Counted from the first letter of the stretch, positions 43,671-53,930 are shown. The stretch is 64,000 bases of DNA from an uncultured Granulosicoccaceae bacterium (GCA_938005265.1 CALLOA010000032.1:1-64000), one strand, 5' to 3'. Numbers and translations: made by a program. Notes: generated from the letters alone by a model not told the origin.

Positions 43671-44315
43671 ATGATCAAGATCCAAAGAGCTACCCCTATC
43701 AATATGATTCTAGGTTCTGCCAGAGCATTACTTTTAGGTGGTGCGCTTCTGCTGTCAGGCATGGCAACAGCTGAAGTGACCGGTGCTGCAAATGGCCGTA
43801 CTGCAGACCTGACACGAATGCCGGATCTGTCAGTGGAATTCCATTTTAATACCGGTGACGATTATCAGAATATTGGTTTGCGAGCTAACTACCGGCTGAG
43901 CCCCGGCATTATACTTTTCGGCGATATAAGCCAGGGAGAATTTGATCCCTTCAGTGGCACGCCCATCGGCGGAGGAATTTTCTATGCGCTCGATGGTATT
44001 TTTGAGAATATCGATGCGGCTGCGAAAGCCAGCTTCCACACCGGCGATTTTGATGGTCTGGATGTAAACATACTGGCACTGGAATTCCTGTTCAGTGGGT
44101 TGGACCCGATCGCCAGCAATGGCTTGATGTGGTATGCCAATGTCGGCATCCATCGTCTGGATCTGGAGGTCTCCGGGTTTGATGCAGGCGGCGATACAGA
44201 ACTTGGTTTTGGTGGTGGTGTGGTACTGCCTGTGTCCAATGGCGAAGCTTATGCCGGCATCGATATCATCGACGATACTCTATTTGGTATCGGTTATCGG
44301 TACTTTTTCCAGTAA
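43671..44315 (+). CDS. Small outer-membrane beta-barrel protein, unknown function
   Basis: The 214-residue product follows GAGGAGAGAAACGT, a strong ribosome binding site. Signal: ALLLGGALLLSGMATAEV. The mature part alternates polar and hydrophobic residues in strands (LSVEFHFNTGDDYQNIGLRA, YRLSPGIILFGDIS) and ends FGIGYRYFFQ. It looks like an 8-strand porin-like barrel of the YfaZ or OmpW size class, but I do not recognise the family. It is monocistronic. Confidence 0.7.
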   Translation: MIKIQRATPINMILGSARALLLGGALLLSGMATAEVTGAANGRTADLTRMPDLSVEFHFNTGDDYQNIGLRANYRLSPGIILFGDISQGEFDPFSGTPIGGGIFYALDGIFENIDAAAKASFHTGDFDGLDVNILALEFLFSGLDPIASNGLMWYANVGIHRLDLEVSGFDAGGDTELGFGGGVVLPVSNGEAYAGIDIIDDTLFGIGYRYFFQ

Positions 44316-44627
44316 ATTCAAATAGGTAGCATATGTGGCCACTCACACGGAGTGGTCTTGCAGTGCCAGGCTGGTTACGGCTGGCCCTGCCTCAAGCCGT
44401 TTCGAATTCTCCGTTCAAAATACACTTCTTCATAGAACCGGCTTCGTTGACTAAATCCGGTCCGGAATGCCAACATGGCCGCGGGACCACTCTTCGAAAA
44501 GCCATTTGATCACCGCACTATCAGGCTGTATCAATACTATTGCTCAGGTATCATAGGCGTTCGCCGGTGCTGCAATTGGCTCACCGGTTGGTGTTTCCCG
44601 ACTGATCAAGCAGATTCCTTAAAATCA
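44316..44627. other. Intergenic region with a weak hairpin
   Basis: A 6-bp stem, CCACTC-ACACG-GAGTGG, lies at 44339-44355, shortly after the barrel gene, and may be its terminator although the T-tract is poor. The rest of the 312 bases shows nothing I can name; the frame of the next gene is open here but without conserved sequence. Confidence 0.4.
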
Positions 44628-45653
44628 ATGAAATACAGCACCGACGTGGTCGTAATCGGAGCGGGCCCTGTAGGCTTGTTCTCGATATTTGAGCTGGGCC
44701 TGCAAGGCATACGCTGCCATGTACTCGATTCCCTACCGGCAGCCGGTGGCCAATGTATCGAGCTATATCCAGACAAGCCCATATACGATATCCCCGCGGT
44801 GCCGGTCTGCACTGGAGAGGAACTGATAGAGCGGCTACTCGAGCAATCCGCGCCATTCAAGCCTGAGTTTCATTTCAATAGTGAAGTGACGGGCCTTGAT
44901 CGCCATGATGACGGTACGTTTACGCTTCACAGCAGTGCCGGTGATAGCTTTGATTGCCGCGCCGTTATTATTGCGGCAGGCGGTGGTTCCTTTACACCTG
45001 TGAAGGTCCGGGTCGAGGGTATTGACCAGTTCGAGGACAAACAGATGTTTTACAGGGTCAAGGATCCTTCAATTCACGAAGGTAAACGTGTTGTTATTCT
45101 TGGCGGTGGGGACTCGGCACTGGACTGGGCGCTGGAACTACAACCCCGGGTTGAATCCATGGTAGTGATTAACCGCACTGAACGATTCCGCGCGGCAGAA
45201 GCCAATGTGCAAAAGCTGATGGAACTGGAATCGGCTGGCAAGGTCGGCGTCAAGTTAGGCACCATTGTCGAATATAAGGATACGGATGGTTTGCTTGAGC
45301 AAATAAAAATCACCTTGCGTGATGAGGCACGTACCCAGGAATGGTTGTCGCTTGACCATCTATTGGTGTTCTTCGGAATGTCGCCAAAACTTGGGGCGAT
45401 TGAAAACTGGGGTCTGGATTTTGAGAAACGCAATATCACCATTGAGCCTTCTACATTTGAAACCAGCATACCGGGCATCTATGCGATAGGGGATATCAAT
45501 ACCTACGTCGGTAAAAAGAAACTCATCCTTAGTGGATTCCATGAAGCGGCGCTGGCGGCTTTTGCAATCAAGTCCAAATTCGAGCCCGATAAAAAAATCA
45601 ATGTTCAATACACCACCACCAGTAGTCTTATGCAAGAGCGTCTGGGAGTTTGA
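44628..45653 (+). CDS. Ferredoxin-NADP(+) reductase type 2 (thioredoxin-reductase-like)
   Basis: The 341-residue flavoprotein has the FAD GxGxxG motif at its start (VVVIGAGPVGLFSIFELGLQ), PAAGGQCIELYPDKPIYDIP, an NAD(P)H-binding motif VVILGGGDSALDWALEL, and the FAD-contact segment IPGIYAIGDINTY. It lacks the redox CxxC of thioredoxin reductases, which is the hallmark of type 2 ferredoxin-NADP reductases such as YumC. I chose ATG 44628; the open frame upstream to 44475 is unlike the family. Confidence 0.93.
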   Translation: MKYSTDVVVIGAGPVGLFSIFELGLQGIRCHVLDSLPAAGGQCIELYPDKPIYDIPAVPVCTGEELIERLLEQSAPFKPEFHFNSEVTGLDRHDDGTFTLHSSAGDSFDCRAVIIAAGGGSFTPVKVRVEGIDQFEDKQMFYRVKDPSIHEGKRVVILGGGDSALDWALELQPRVESMVVINRTERFRAAEANVQKLMELESAGKVGVKLGTIVEYKDTDGLLEQIKITLRDEARTQEWLSLDHLLVFFGMSPKLGAIENWGLDFEKRNITIEPSTFETSIPGIYAIGDINTYVGKKKLILSGFHEAALAAFAIKSKFEPDKKINVQYTTTSSLMQERLGV

Positions 45654-45693
45654 GTTTAATCCGGGAAGCCGGAGCAGCCAGGTCTAATCAGTA

Positions 45694-47274
45694 ATGAGCC
45701 AGCAGGTTTCCGACTCAGGTGTGTTGTTGAATCTGCAGGGGATTTCAAAAAGCTTCCCCGGCTGTCTTGCTAATGACAACATTGATTTGCAGATCCGTGA
45801 AGGCCAGATACATGCTCTTTTGGGCCAGAATGGTGCTGGCAAAAGTACTCTGGTAAAAATAATTTATGGCATCCTGCAAGCTGATGCAGGGACTCTGCAC
45901 TGGCGCGGAGAAGAGGTTCGCATAGACAACCCTGGCGTTGCCCGTGCACGGGGTATTGCCATGGTGTTCCAGCATTTCTCCTTGTTTGAATCACTCTCCG
46001 TCATTGAAAATATTGCGATTGGCTTACGAGGTTCAGGCAGTTCTGGAAAACCCACGGCGCAGCTGCGCAACAGAATACACGATGTCTCAAGCCGTTATGG
46101 TTTGCCACTTGAGCTTGACCGGCCTGTATATACTTTGTCAGTTGGCGAAAAGCAGCGTATCGAAATCGTACGCTGTTTGTTGCAATCCCCCAAGCTTCTC
46201 GTTATGGATGAGCCGACCTCGGTTCTGACGCCTCAGGAAGTTGCTACGTTATTCGAAACACTGAGAAAATTGGCGGCTGAAGGTACCGCAATTCTTTACA
46301 TAAGTCATAAGCTGGATGAAATTCGTGCCCTGTGTTCCAGGGCTACGATCCTGCGCAATGGTCGTAAGGTAGCTGTGGCTGATCCGGCCACTGAATCCAG
46401 CGAGAGTCTTGCCGCAATGATGATCGGGGAAACAGCTACAGTGCTGAGCCACGACAACAGCAATTCCGGGTCAACTGATAAAGGGCGACCAAGACTAAGC
46501 GTTAACAATCTGTCATTGTCGGACGGTGACAGTCAAGGGGTGGCATTGCAAGATGTGTCGTTTGATGTGCATGCCGGTGAGATACTGGGTATCGCTGGAG
46601 TTGCCGGTAACGGTCAGGACGAATTGATGCTGGCACTGTCGGGTGAGACCAGGATAACACCTGCTGCTGCAATCACACTTCATCACGAGAGCGGTTTGCA
46701 AGCCATTGCTCAATCGTCCCCGCAAGAACGCAGAACTATGGGGCTTTGTGTTGTTCCGGAAGAACGGTTGGGTCATGCTGCTGTACCCGATATGCCACTG
46801 TATGAAAATGCGCTGTTGACTGCCTTCAAACGCATGTCCCTGTCACGTGCAGGCTGGATTAGTAAGGCCGCGAGCCATGAGTTTGCGCGCCAGATAATCG
46901 AAAAGTATCAGGTGGTGTGTCGTGACAGCGATGCAACTGCGGCAAGTTTATCTGGAGGAAACTTGCAGAAATTTGTTGTTGGCCGGGAAATAGAACAACA
47001 CCCTGACGTGCTGGTGATAGCGCAACCCACCTGGGGCGTCGATGCTGGAGCCGCCACTACTATACGTCGTGCTTTGTTAACTCTGGCTCAGGCTGGTGCC
47101 GCTGTGCTGGTCATCTCGCAGGACCTTGACGAGCTGTTACAGATCAGTGACCGGGTTGTCGCCATTTGCGGTGGGCGTATGTCGGCCACTTATCCGGCAG
47201 CATCGTTGGACGCTTCGACAATAGGCATATTGATGGGGGGTGGTGAGTTGCCTTCGTCAGGGTTGACGACATGA
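45694..47274 (+). CDS. ABC transporter ATP-binding protein, nucleoside/BMP type
   Basis: The 526-residue protein has two ATPase domains in tandem, as in sugar and nucleoside importers. The first is complete: Walker A GQNGAGKSTLVK, signature LSVGEKQRIEIV, Walker B LLVMDEPTSVL. The second has a degenerate Walker A (GVAGNGQDELM) and signature LSGGNLQKFVVGREI, the usual asymmetry of the family. It starts a four-gene operon with two permeases and a BMP binding protein, matching the YufO/P/Q/N (NupO/P/Q/N) layout. Substrate is probably a purine nucleoside, inferred from the family. Confidence 0.92.
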   Translation: MSQQVSDSGVLLNLQGISKSFPGCLANDNIDLQIREGQIHALLGQNGAGKSTLVKIIYGILQADAGTLHWRGEEVRIDNPGVARARGIAMVFQHFSLFESLSVIENIAIGLRGSGSSGKPTAQLRNRIHDVSSRYGLPLELDRPVYTLSVGEKQRIEIVRCLLQSPKLLVMDEPTSVLTPQEVATLFETLRKLAAEGTAILYISHKLDEIRALCSRATILRNGRKVAVADPATESSESLAAMMIGETATVLSHDNSNSGSTDKGRPRLSVNNLSLSDGDSQGVALQDVSFDVHAGEILGIAGVAGNGQDELMLALSGETRITPAAAITLHHESGLQAIAQSSPQERRTMGLCVVPEERLGHAAVPDMPLYENALLTAFKRMSLSRAGWISKAASHEFARQIIEKYQVVCRDSDATAASLSGGNLQKFVVGREIEQHPDVLVIAQPTWGVDAGAATTIRRALLTLAQAGAAVLVISQDLDELLQISDRVVAICGGRMSATYPAASLDASTIGILMGGGELPSSGLTT

Positions 47275-47293
47275 CGTACAGTCAGGTGAGAAA

Positions 47294-48424
47294 TTGATTC
47301 GGCTTTATAAAAGACCAGCGCCTTCTCGCTTGTGGATTTTCCTGGCGCCGTTGGTCGCGATGGTGCTGACTCTGCTCTCAGGTCTGATACTGTTCAGTCT
47401 GTTAGGCGTGCCGGTGGTTGAAGCGTTTTATGCGTTTTTTATCGAACCCTTGACTTCAGTCTATGGGCTTGCAGAGCTGGGCGTAAAGGCAGCTCCGTTA
47501 ATCATGATCGGCGTTGTGCTGTCTGTATGTTTTCGCGCAGGCGTCTGGAATATAGGGGCAGAAGGTCAGTTTATACTCGGCGCTATCTGTGGGGCTGCCG
47601 TTGGCTTGAGCCTTAAAGAAGTTGAGGCTTTTTGGGTATTGCCACTGATGATGCTGGCTGGTATCGCAGGTGGTATGTTGTGGGCCTCGATTCCTGCACT
47701 GTTGCGAACCCGTTTTAACACCAATGAAATTCTTACCAGTCTGATGCTCACTTATGTGGCGTCACTGCTGTTGGCTTATATGGTCATTGGTCCCCTGCAA
47801 GATCCCTTTGGTTTTAATTTTCCGCAATCTGCGTTGTTTCATAAAGCTGCGACTCTGCCTGTTGTCTGGCCAAACACCCGCTTACACCTTGGGTTTGTTG
47901 TTGCATTAATGCTGGTCGGACTGGTGTGGTTGTTGATGTCGCGCTCCATGTTGGGTTTCAGTTTGTTGGTAACCGGATCGGCGCCACGAGCAGGGCGTTT
48001 TGCAGGATTCAGTGTGAATCGTTCTGTCTGGGTGACGATGTTGGTCAGTGGCGGGGTGGCGGGTCTTGCCGGTTTGTTCGAGGTGGCAGGTCCTATCGGT
48101 CAGTTGTTGCCAAAAATTTCGCCGGGCTACGGTTTTACAGCCATTATCGTTGCGTTTGTTGGTCGATTGCATCCTGTTGGTGTTCTGTTTGCGGGCTTGT
48201 TGTTGGCCCTGTCCTATCTGGGTGGTGAGTCAGCACAAATAAGCCTGAATTTACCGGTTGCGGTAACCGGTGTATTCCAGGGTTTGCTGCTGTTTTTTTT
48301 ACTCGCTGCTGATGTGTTGATCCACTACAGTTTAAAACCGGTCACAACAGCGCCAGCCGAATTCACCGGGTTGACAAATACACAGGCACAGCACGTCGCT
48401 AACAGCGAGCAGGGAGCGCCCTGA
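47294..48424 (+). CDS. ABC transporter permease, BMP-type system (first)
   Basis: This 376-residue membrane protein of the branched-chain/nucleoside permease superfamily has about eight to ten hydrophobic segments and conserved motifs FRAGVWNIGAEGQFILGAI and TRFNTNEILTSLMLTYVAS. The start is TTG 47294, with AGGTGAG upstream. Its stop shares one base with the next ATG. Confidence 0.9.
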   Translation: MIRLYKRPAPSRLWIFLAPLVAMVLTLLSGLILFSLLGVPVVEAFYAFFIEPLTSVYGLAELGVKAAPLIMIGVVLSVCFRAGVWNIGAEGQFILGAICGAAVGLSLKEVEAFWVLPLMMLAGIAGGMLWASIPALLRTRFNTNEILTSLMLTYVASLLLAYMVIGPLQDPFGFNFPQSALFHKAATLPVVWPNTRLHLGFVVALMLVGLVWLLMSRSMLGFSLLVTGSAPRAGRFAGFSVNRSVWVTMLVSGGVAGLAGLFEVAGPIGQLLPKISPGYGFTAIIVAFVGRLHPVGVLFAGLLLALSYLGGESAQISLNLPVAVTGVFQGLLLFFLLAADVLIHYSLKPVTTAPAEFTGLTNTQAQHVANSEQGAP

Positions 48425-49350
48425 TGAATGCAGAAATGCTCCTACTGACCGCGCTAACGATAATTACGGCAGCCACACCCTTGGTCTATGCGGCGATTGG
48501 TGAGCTGGTTGTGGAGAAGTCAGGTGTACTGAATTTAGGTGTTGAGGGCATGATGCTGGGCGGGGCTGTCTCCAGCTTTGCTTTACTGCACTTGACAGGC
48601 AATGCTTATTTCGGGATTTTGGGTGGTGCTTTTGCCGGAATTTTCTTGGCTGGAATTTTCGCCGTTTTAACGCTCGGCTTGCAGGCATCGCAAGTGGCAA
48701 CGGGTCTGGCTTTAACTATTTTTGGTACGGGTCTGACGGCTCTTCTCGGCAAATCTCTGGTAGGTGTCGGGCATAGTGGTTTGCAAAAACTGCCAATTCC
48801 CTTTCTATCTGATCTGCCAGTGCTTGGCCGATTGCTGTTCCAACAAGATGTCCTGGTCTATGGGTCATTCCTGATCGTGCCGCTGGTCGCGTGGTTTCTT
48901 TACCGAACGTCGGCCGGCTTGACCTTGCGCTCGGTGGGCGATTCGCATGATGCGGCACACGCACTGGGTATCAACGTGCTGCGCTGGCGTTTGCTTGCAA
49001 CCCTCTTTGGCGGTGCCTGTGCTGGTGTTGCCGGGGCCTACCTGTCTCTGGCCTACACGCCGATGTGGGTGGAGAACATGACCGCAGGGCGGGGCTGGAT
49101 AGCGTTGGCGCTGGTCGTGTTTGCAACCTGGCGCCCGGGTCGCATGATGTTCGGTGCCTATTTGTTTGGCGCGATCAGTATCCTGCAGTTACATGGGCAG
49201 GCTTGGGGTATTCGTGTACCTTCCCAACTTATGTCCATGCTTCCCTATCTGGCCACTATAATGGTGCTGGTGGTGATTTCGCGTGATCGCGGTAAGATAA
49301 GGAAGCACGCGCCTCAATCGATTGGCAAATCGTTTTACCCGACTACCTAG
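48424..49350 (+). CDS. ABC transporter permease, BMP-type system (second)
   Basis: The 308-residue membrane protein pairs with the preceding permease. It carries the family motif VVEKSGVLNLGVEGMMLGGA and LRSVGDSHDAAHALGINVLR. Overlap by one base with its neighbour shows tight co-translation. Confidence 0.92.
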   Translation: MNAEMLLLTALTIITAATPLVYAAIGELVVEKSGVLNLGVEGMMLGGAVSSFALLHLTGNAYFGILGGAFAGIFLAGIFAVLTLGLQASQVATGLALTIFGTGLTALLGKSLVGVGHSGLQKLPIPFLSDLPVLGRLLFQQDVLVYGSFLIVPLVAWFLYRTSAGLTLRSVGDSHDAAHALGINVLRWRLLATLFGGACAGVAGAYLSLAYTPMWVENMTAGRGWIALALVVFATWRPGRMMFGAYLFGAISILQLHGQAWGIRVPSQLMSMLPYLATIMVLVVISRDRGKIRKHAPQSIGKSFYPTT

Positions 49351-49450
49351 GTACTACGCAATTTGTCTGGCAGTTATCTTTTCATCAGTTGCTTCGATTG
49401 AAATGTGTGCGCCGGGGTGTTCTGCAGACTAGTAACAAGAGGATAATGAT

Positions 49451-50539
49451 GTGATTAAAAACAGAAAGTTGTTATTTCAACTGGCGGTGTCGCTGCTCAG
49501 TTTTGCCGGGGCGAGCTTGCTGGTCAATGCAGCTGATGATCCGTTCAAAGTTGGTTTTGTCTACGTTGGGCCGGTAGATGATCACGGTTGGACTTACCGG
49601 CACGATGTCGGCAGGTTGGCAATAGAAGAGGAATTCGGTGATAAGGTTGAAACGACTTTTGTCGAAAGTGTTGCTGAAGGCGCAGATGCTGAAAGGGTCT
49701 TGAGAAAACTTGCGACCGATGGACATGACCTCATATTCACAACCTCTTTTGGTTACATGAACGCAACTATCAAAGTGGCGAATTCGTTCCCGGATGTTAA
49801 ATTTGAGCACGCTACCGGATTCAAACGCGCTGACAATGTCTCTACCTATAGTGGCCGTTTTTATGAAGGGCGTGCTGTGATTGGTACGATGGCTGGCATG
49901 ATGACTAAAACCAATGTCATCGGCTACATTGCCTCGTTTCCAATACCTGAAGTGGTTCGGGGAATTAATGCCACGGCTATAGCCATGCGTAAAATCAACC
50001 CGGATGCCGAGATCAAAGTTGTTTGGGTTAACACCTGGTATGACCCGGGTACCGAGGCGGATGCTGCCAAGGCACTGATAGATCAAGGAGCTGACATCAT
50101 CATGCAACACACTGATTCGCCCGCTCCCTTGCAAGTGGCTGAGGAACGTGGTGTTGTAGGTTTTGGTCAGGCATCCGATATGAAGGCTTACGCACCGCAA
50201 GGCCAGTTACAGGCGATCGTAGATGATTGGGGGCCTTATTATATTGAACGCACCAAGGCGGCAATGGATGGCAGTTGGGAATCGAAAGATACCTGGTCCG
50301 GAATTCTCGACGGTATGGTGCAGTTTGCTGACTACGGCCCTTCGGTGCCGGATGACGTAAAAGATGCTGCCAATCTGGTTCGAGAAGCTATTGTAATAGG
50401 CGAATTGCACCCCTTTCAGGGACCTATTTTCGACCAGTCCGGTAAGGAAATCGTCGCTGAGGGAGAAATCATTGAGGATGGCGACTTACTGGGCATGAAT
50501 TACTATGTGCAAGGGGTAAATGGTTCTCTGCCAAAATAG
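49451..50539 (+). CDS. BMP-family substrate-binding lipoprotein-like protein of the ABC importer
   Basis: The 362-residue protein starts at GTG 49451 behind AGAGGA and has a signal ending LLVNAADDPF, without a lipobox, so it is likely a soluble periplasmic protein. Family marks: VGFVYVGPVDDHGWTYRHD, LIFTTSFGYM, YSGRFYEGRAVIGTMAG, and WYDPGTEADAAKALIDQG. This is the BMP (PnrA/Med-like) fold that binds purine nucleosides or related ligands. It ends the four-gene import operon, 100 bases after the second permease. Confidence 0.92.
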   Translation: MIKNRKLLFQLAVSLLSFAGASLLVNAADDPFKVGFVYVGPVDDHGWTYRHDVGRLAIEEEFGDKVETTFVESVAEGADAERVLRKLATDGHDLIFTTSFGYMNATIKVANSFPDVKFEHATGFKRADNVSTYSGRFYEGRAVIGTMAGMMTKTNVIGYIASFPIPEVVRGINATAIAMRKINPDAEIKVVWVNTWYDPGTEADAAKALIDQGADIIMQHTDSPAPLQVAEERGVVGFGQASDMKAYAPQGQLQAIVDDWGPYYIERTKAAMDGSWESKDTWSGILDGMVQFADYGPSVPDDVKDAANLVREAIVIGELHPFQGPIFDQSGKEIVAEGEIIEDGDLLGMNYYVQGVNGSLPK

Positions 50540-50566
50540 GCGGTGTACCTAATCCCTGAACGATAT

Positions 50567-50602
50567 AGTTAATCACCGAGTTAATGACCGAGTTAATCAC
50601 CG
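50567..50602 (+). repeat. Three 12-bp tandem repeats after the importer operon
   Basis: AGTTAATCACCG, AGTTAATGACCG and AGTTAATCACCG follow one another without a gap, with one substitution in the middle copy. They lie 28 bases after the stop of the binding protein. Confidence 0.85.
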
Positions 50603-50808
50603 GACGGTGTATCCAATCCCGGTATGACCTGTTCGGCATCGGGCTTGCTGATATTTTCTGATTCAAGCTTGTCTGTTGCATGGTGTAACAGACGAGCCTG
50701 TTATCTCTGATCGCAGGGGCCTGTTATATGATTCGCTGCACATCTTTTTTCCGGGCAACATATAGTTTCAAGTAGCGGTCGCAAGAAACGGCCAAGTAGA
50801 ATAGTGGC

Positions 50809-51645
50809 ATGCTGAAATTTGTCGTACTAATAATCTTGTCACTTGTCGTTGCTGTGGCCCTGGGTGTTTTGCTGACGTATATTTTCCAGCGCAAACTGCT
50901 TTACCCCGCACCTAGCGGGTTTCAGGCAATCCAGTTACCTACGGGTGTCGAGCGGCATGAATTTGCCGGTGGCTTCGGGTATGGTCTTTACATCCCGCCG
51001 CGCCCCGGTGATGATGGTGCCACGCAAACCACAGGTGCACCCGCGATTGTTTTTGCGCATGGAAATGCTGAATTGGCTGCGCAGTGGATTGAAGGTTTTA
51101 AGCCGTTGTCGGACGCGGGCATCGGCGTCATGTTGGTGGAATTTCCCAGCTATGGTGGAGCTCCGGGGAAGCCGTCGCTAACCAGCATGCGGCAAATGAT
51201 GCTTGATGCATTCGATACAGTCGCAGCACAACCGGAAATCGATGAGAAACGAATTATTTCTCACGGTCGTTCTCTCGGAGGAGGCGCGGCCTGTCTGCTG
51301 GCTGAAAACAGGCCAGTGGCTGCTGTGTTGCTTGAATCTACCTTCTCAACGCTGCAGCAACTGGTTGGCGAGCTGCGCTATCCTTCCAGGCTTCTCAAGG
51401 ACAAGTACGACAATGCCGGTGTAATAGCGAAGCTCGATGTTCCTGTAATGATTTACCATGGCCGTGATGATGAGCTGATCGGTGTTCATCATGCTGATGC
51501 CCTGCATAAAGTTGCAAGGCAATCGGACCTGATTTTGCAAGACTGTGATCACAACAGCTGCCCGAGGCCCTGGAAAGAGCTACTCGCCTTTCTGGGTAAA
51601 CATGGTATTTTCAATTCCAGTGAATCGATTCAAAACCTCCAATAA
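50809..51645 (+). CDS. Membrane-anchored alpha/beta hydrolase
   Basis: The 278-residue protein has one N-terminal hydrophobic helix (about 4-25) and an alpha/beta-hydrolase fold. The oxyanion-type HGNAELAAQW, the nucleophile elbow GRSLGGG (Ser), Asp in YHGRDDELIG and His in DCDHNSCPR make a plausible catalytic triad. It resembles the BEM46/YfhR-type hydrolases. Substrate unknown. Its end overlaps the next gene by about 44 bases if the ATG at 51602 is used. Confidence 0.85.
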   Translation: MLKFVVLIILSLVVAVALGVLLTYIFQRKLLYPAPSGFQAIQLPTGVERHEFAGGFGYGLYIPPRPGDDGATQTTGAPAIVFAHGNAELAAQWIEGFKPLSDAGIGVMLVEFPSYGGAPGKPSLTSMRQMMLDAFDTVAAQPEIDEKRIISHGRSLGGGAACLLAENRPVAAVLLESTFSTLQQLVGELRYPSRLLKDKYDNAGVIAKLDVPVMIYHGRDDELIGVHHADALHKVARQSDLILQDCDHNSCPRPWKELLAFLGKHGIFNSSESIQNLQ

Positions 51646-53068
51646 AGTTACATCCTCTAAAGTCATACCCACTTCGGTGCGCATTGCGGGCCATCGCTGT
51701 ATTCTCAAATTTTCAAAAAAGGCTTACACAGCCCTGTTTGCTTGCTTGCTGGCGACAGTGCCAGCCACTGCTGATGCGTCCTTGTGTGTGGGACTGACCA
51801 GTCACACGCAATCGGTATCGGTACCGCTGGTCGCGAAACCGCCGCTGGGAAAATATTATCGCGAGCCTGCATTCAGAACACGCGTGATGCGCATTACTGA
51901 TTCCGGCAAGGGCAATGTGACCAAGCCGATGTACAGCACGGTGCAGGCGTGGAATTCGGATGAAAGCCTGATGATCCTGTTTCATCGCAGTGGTAAACGG
52001 CAGGGTCACTATCTTTACAACGGATACGACTACAGCCTGATTCGCCGCCTGGACATCGTGCCTTCAGATATTGAAGATATTTTCTGGAGTCACAGTGAGC
52101 CACGGAGCCTTTACTATTCAAGCAAGGCATCGGGCGAGTATGGTCATTTCTACAAATACAATGCAGGCAGTGGCAGTCGTCAGCTAATCAAGGACTTCAC
52201 GCCGGTCTGTAAGGGGACGGTCGCACAAGCCGGAGGGGATGTGCAGATGCAATCGTTGGATGATGATCTGTTTGGTTTTCGCTGCCTTGATCGTGGTGCC
52301 AAAAATAAGAAGCACATTGCTTTCACTTATCGAATCAGCACAGGTGAAACCAGCGTTATGGCGCTGGGAGATGGTACACAGTGGCATAATTGGGCAGCAC
52401 CCATGCCAACCCCGAATGGTCGTTCGGTTTATCTGCAAGCTCATACCCTGAGCGCCAACCTTAAATCGGTGCGAAATAAGCTTGATATGTCAAAGTCGGG
52501 TGAGCACGGCAATATGGGCTTGTCCTACAGTGGCCAGGACGCTCTATTTCAAGTCAGTTTTAACGAGGCACCGAATGGTTGTAATGGTGATCCTGCCAAA
52601 GGCGTGGGGCATCTGGTTGAATACAATCTGGAAACGGGTGGTTGTCGTAGTGTGATCAGCACAGCCAATGGCTATCCTTATACAACCAGCGGAACGCATC
52701 TGTCGGCGCAGGCCTATCGACGTCCCGGTTGGGTCGCAGGTTCCAGTATTGGTTATCAAGAGCAGTTGCCTGCATTTCGCAATGGCAGCCCGGCGAAAGC
52801 TTTATTTTCTGAAATTTACCTTGCCAACACTGACCCGCGAGATACGGTTTTGTGCAGGCTTGCGCATCACAGGTCTACAGGCAAATATTCAAAAACCAAG
52901 GATTACCCGCCTTACTTTGCCGAGCCGCATGTGACTATCAGCCCGTCAGGGACGCGTTTATTGTTCGGTTCCGATTGGTATGACTCGGGCTCCGTTGATA
53001 CCTACGTTATCGAGCTGCCGTCCTATAACCGTCCGCGCACCGTTAACACGGCAACGTCAGGTTTCTGA
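51602..53068 (+). CDS. Secreted beta-propeller-like protein, unknown function
   Basis: From ATG 51602 the product is 488 residues. A signal segment (AYTALFACLLATVPATADAS) sits 40-60 residues in, so a start nearer 51680 (GTG) is possible and would remove the overlap with the hydrolase gene. The mature protein has repeated Ser/Asp-rich beta-blade patterns (WNSDESLMILFHRSGKRQG, FWSHSEPRSLYYSSK, ISPSGTRLLFGSDW) typical of WD40/TolB-like propellers. I do not recognise a named family, and no catalytic residues can be assigned. Confidence 0.75.
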   Translation: MVFSIPVNRFKTSNKVTSSKVIPTSVRIAGHRCILKFSKKAYTALFACLLATVPATADASLCVGLTSHTQSVSVPLVAKPPLGKYYREPAFRTRVMRITDSGKGNVTKPMYSTVQAWNSDESLMILFHRSGKRQGHYLYNGYDYSLIRRLDIVPSDIEDIFWSHSEPRSLYYSSKASGEYGHFYKYNAGSGSRQLIKDFTPVCKGTVAQAGGDVQMQSLDDDLFGFRCLDRGAKNKKHIAFTYRISTGETSVMALGDGTQWHNWAAPMPTPNGRSVYLQAHTLSANLKSVRNKLDMSKSGEHGNMGLSYSGQDALFQVSFNEAPNGCNGDPAKGVGHLVEYNLETGGCRSVISTANGYPYTTSGTHLSAQAYRRPGWVAGSSIGYQEQLPAFRNGSPAKALFSEIYLANTDPRDTVLCRLAHHRSTGKYSKTKDYPPYFAEPHVTISPSGTRLLFGSDWYDSGSVDTYVIELPSYNRPRTVNTATSGF

Positions 53069-53091
53069 TTTATCCATAATTCGGAACCGCA

Positions 53092-53919
53092 TCAGGAGAG
53101 ATCAAACTCTGACCAAACCGGACAGTGATCGGATGGTTTCTCCATTGCCCGGATATCATAGTCAATTCCGGAATCCACCAGTGTTTTTGCTAAAGATGGC
53201 GTAGCTAACAGGTGATCAATGCGTAAACCCCGTTTCGGTTCGCGTTCAAAACCACGGCTGCGATAATCAAACCAGCTGAACAATTCAGATTCGTCAGGGT
53301 ATTTTTGCCGAAAGGTATCCACCAGGCCCCAATCGAACAGAACCTGCAACCACTCGCGCTCTTCCGGCAGAAAGCTGGTGGCACCGGTTCGCAGCCAGCG
53401 TTTCGCATTGTCTGCACCGATACCGATATCGTTGTCTACCGGCGCTATATTGAAATCCCCGATAACAGCAATTTTAGACGTGTTTTTCTGTTGATTCTTG
53501 AGGTAACTTGTAAGGTCTGCGTAAAACTTTTCCTTGGCAGGAAATTTAGCTTCGTGTTTGCGGTTTTCTCCTTGAGGGAAATACCCATTGATAACCGTAA
53601 TGCTTTTCCTTGAGCCCTTGCCGCCGATTTGGTACTCACCGATGATCAGTCTTTTCTGGGCCTCTTCGTCATCACCAGGAAATCCCATAGTTACTTTTTT
53701 ACACGGTAGCTTGCTGAGTAGTGCAACCCCATAGTGAGTTTTCTGGCCAAAAAAAGCAGTTTCATAACCCAGCTCCTTAATGGCATCGATTGGAAAATCC
53801 TTGTCTTGTACCTTGGTTTCCTGCAGGCCGATAACATCAGGCGCATGTTTCTCGATCAGTGCCTCTAGCTGATGCAACCTCAGTCGAACACTGTTTACAT
53901 TGAAAGATACTATTTTCAT
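53092..53919 (-). CDS. xthA: Exodeoxyribonuclease III
   Basis: The 275-residue AP endonuclease and 3'-5' exonuclease acts in base-excision repair. Family motifs: [22 protein letters not shown] with the metal-binding Glu, [20 protein letters not shown], and the catalytic DHCP near the C terminus (KPSDHCPVW). Length is close to E. coli XthA (268). It is 11 bases behind rapA on the same strand. Confidence 0.95.
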   Translation of the reverse strand: MKIVSFNVNSVRLRLHQLEALIEKHAPDVIGLQETKVQDKDFPIDAIKELGYETAFFGQKTHYGVALLSKLPCKKVTMGFPGDDEEAQKRLIIGEYQIGGKGSRKSITVINGYFPQGENRKHEAKFPAKEKFYADLTSYLKNQQKNTSKIAVIGDFNIAPVDNDIGIGADNAKRWLRTGATSFLPEEREWLQVLFDWGLVDTFRQKYPDESELFSWFDYRSRGFEREPKRGLRIDHLLATPSLAKTLVDSGIDYDIRAMEKPSDHCPVWSEFDLS

Positions 53920-53930
53920 TGGTCAGCCAC

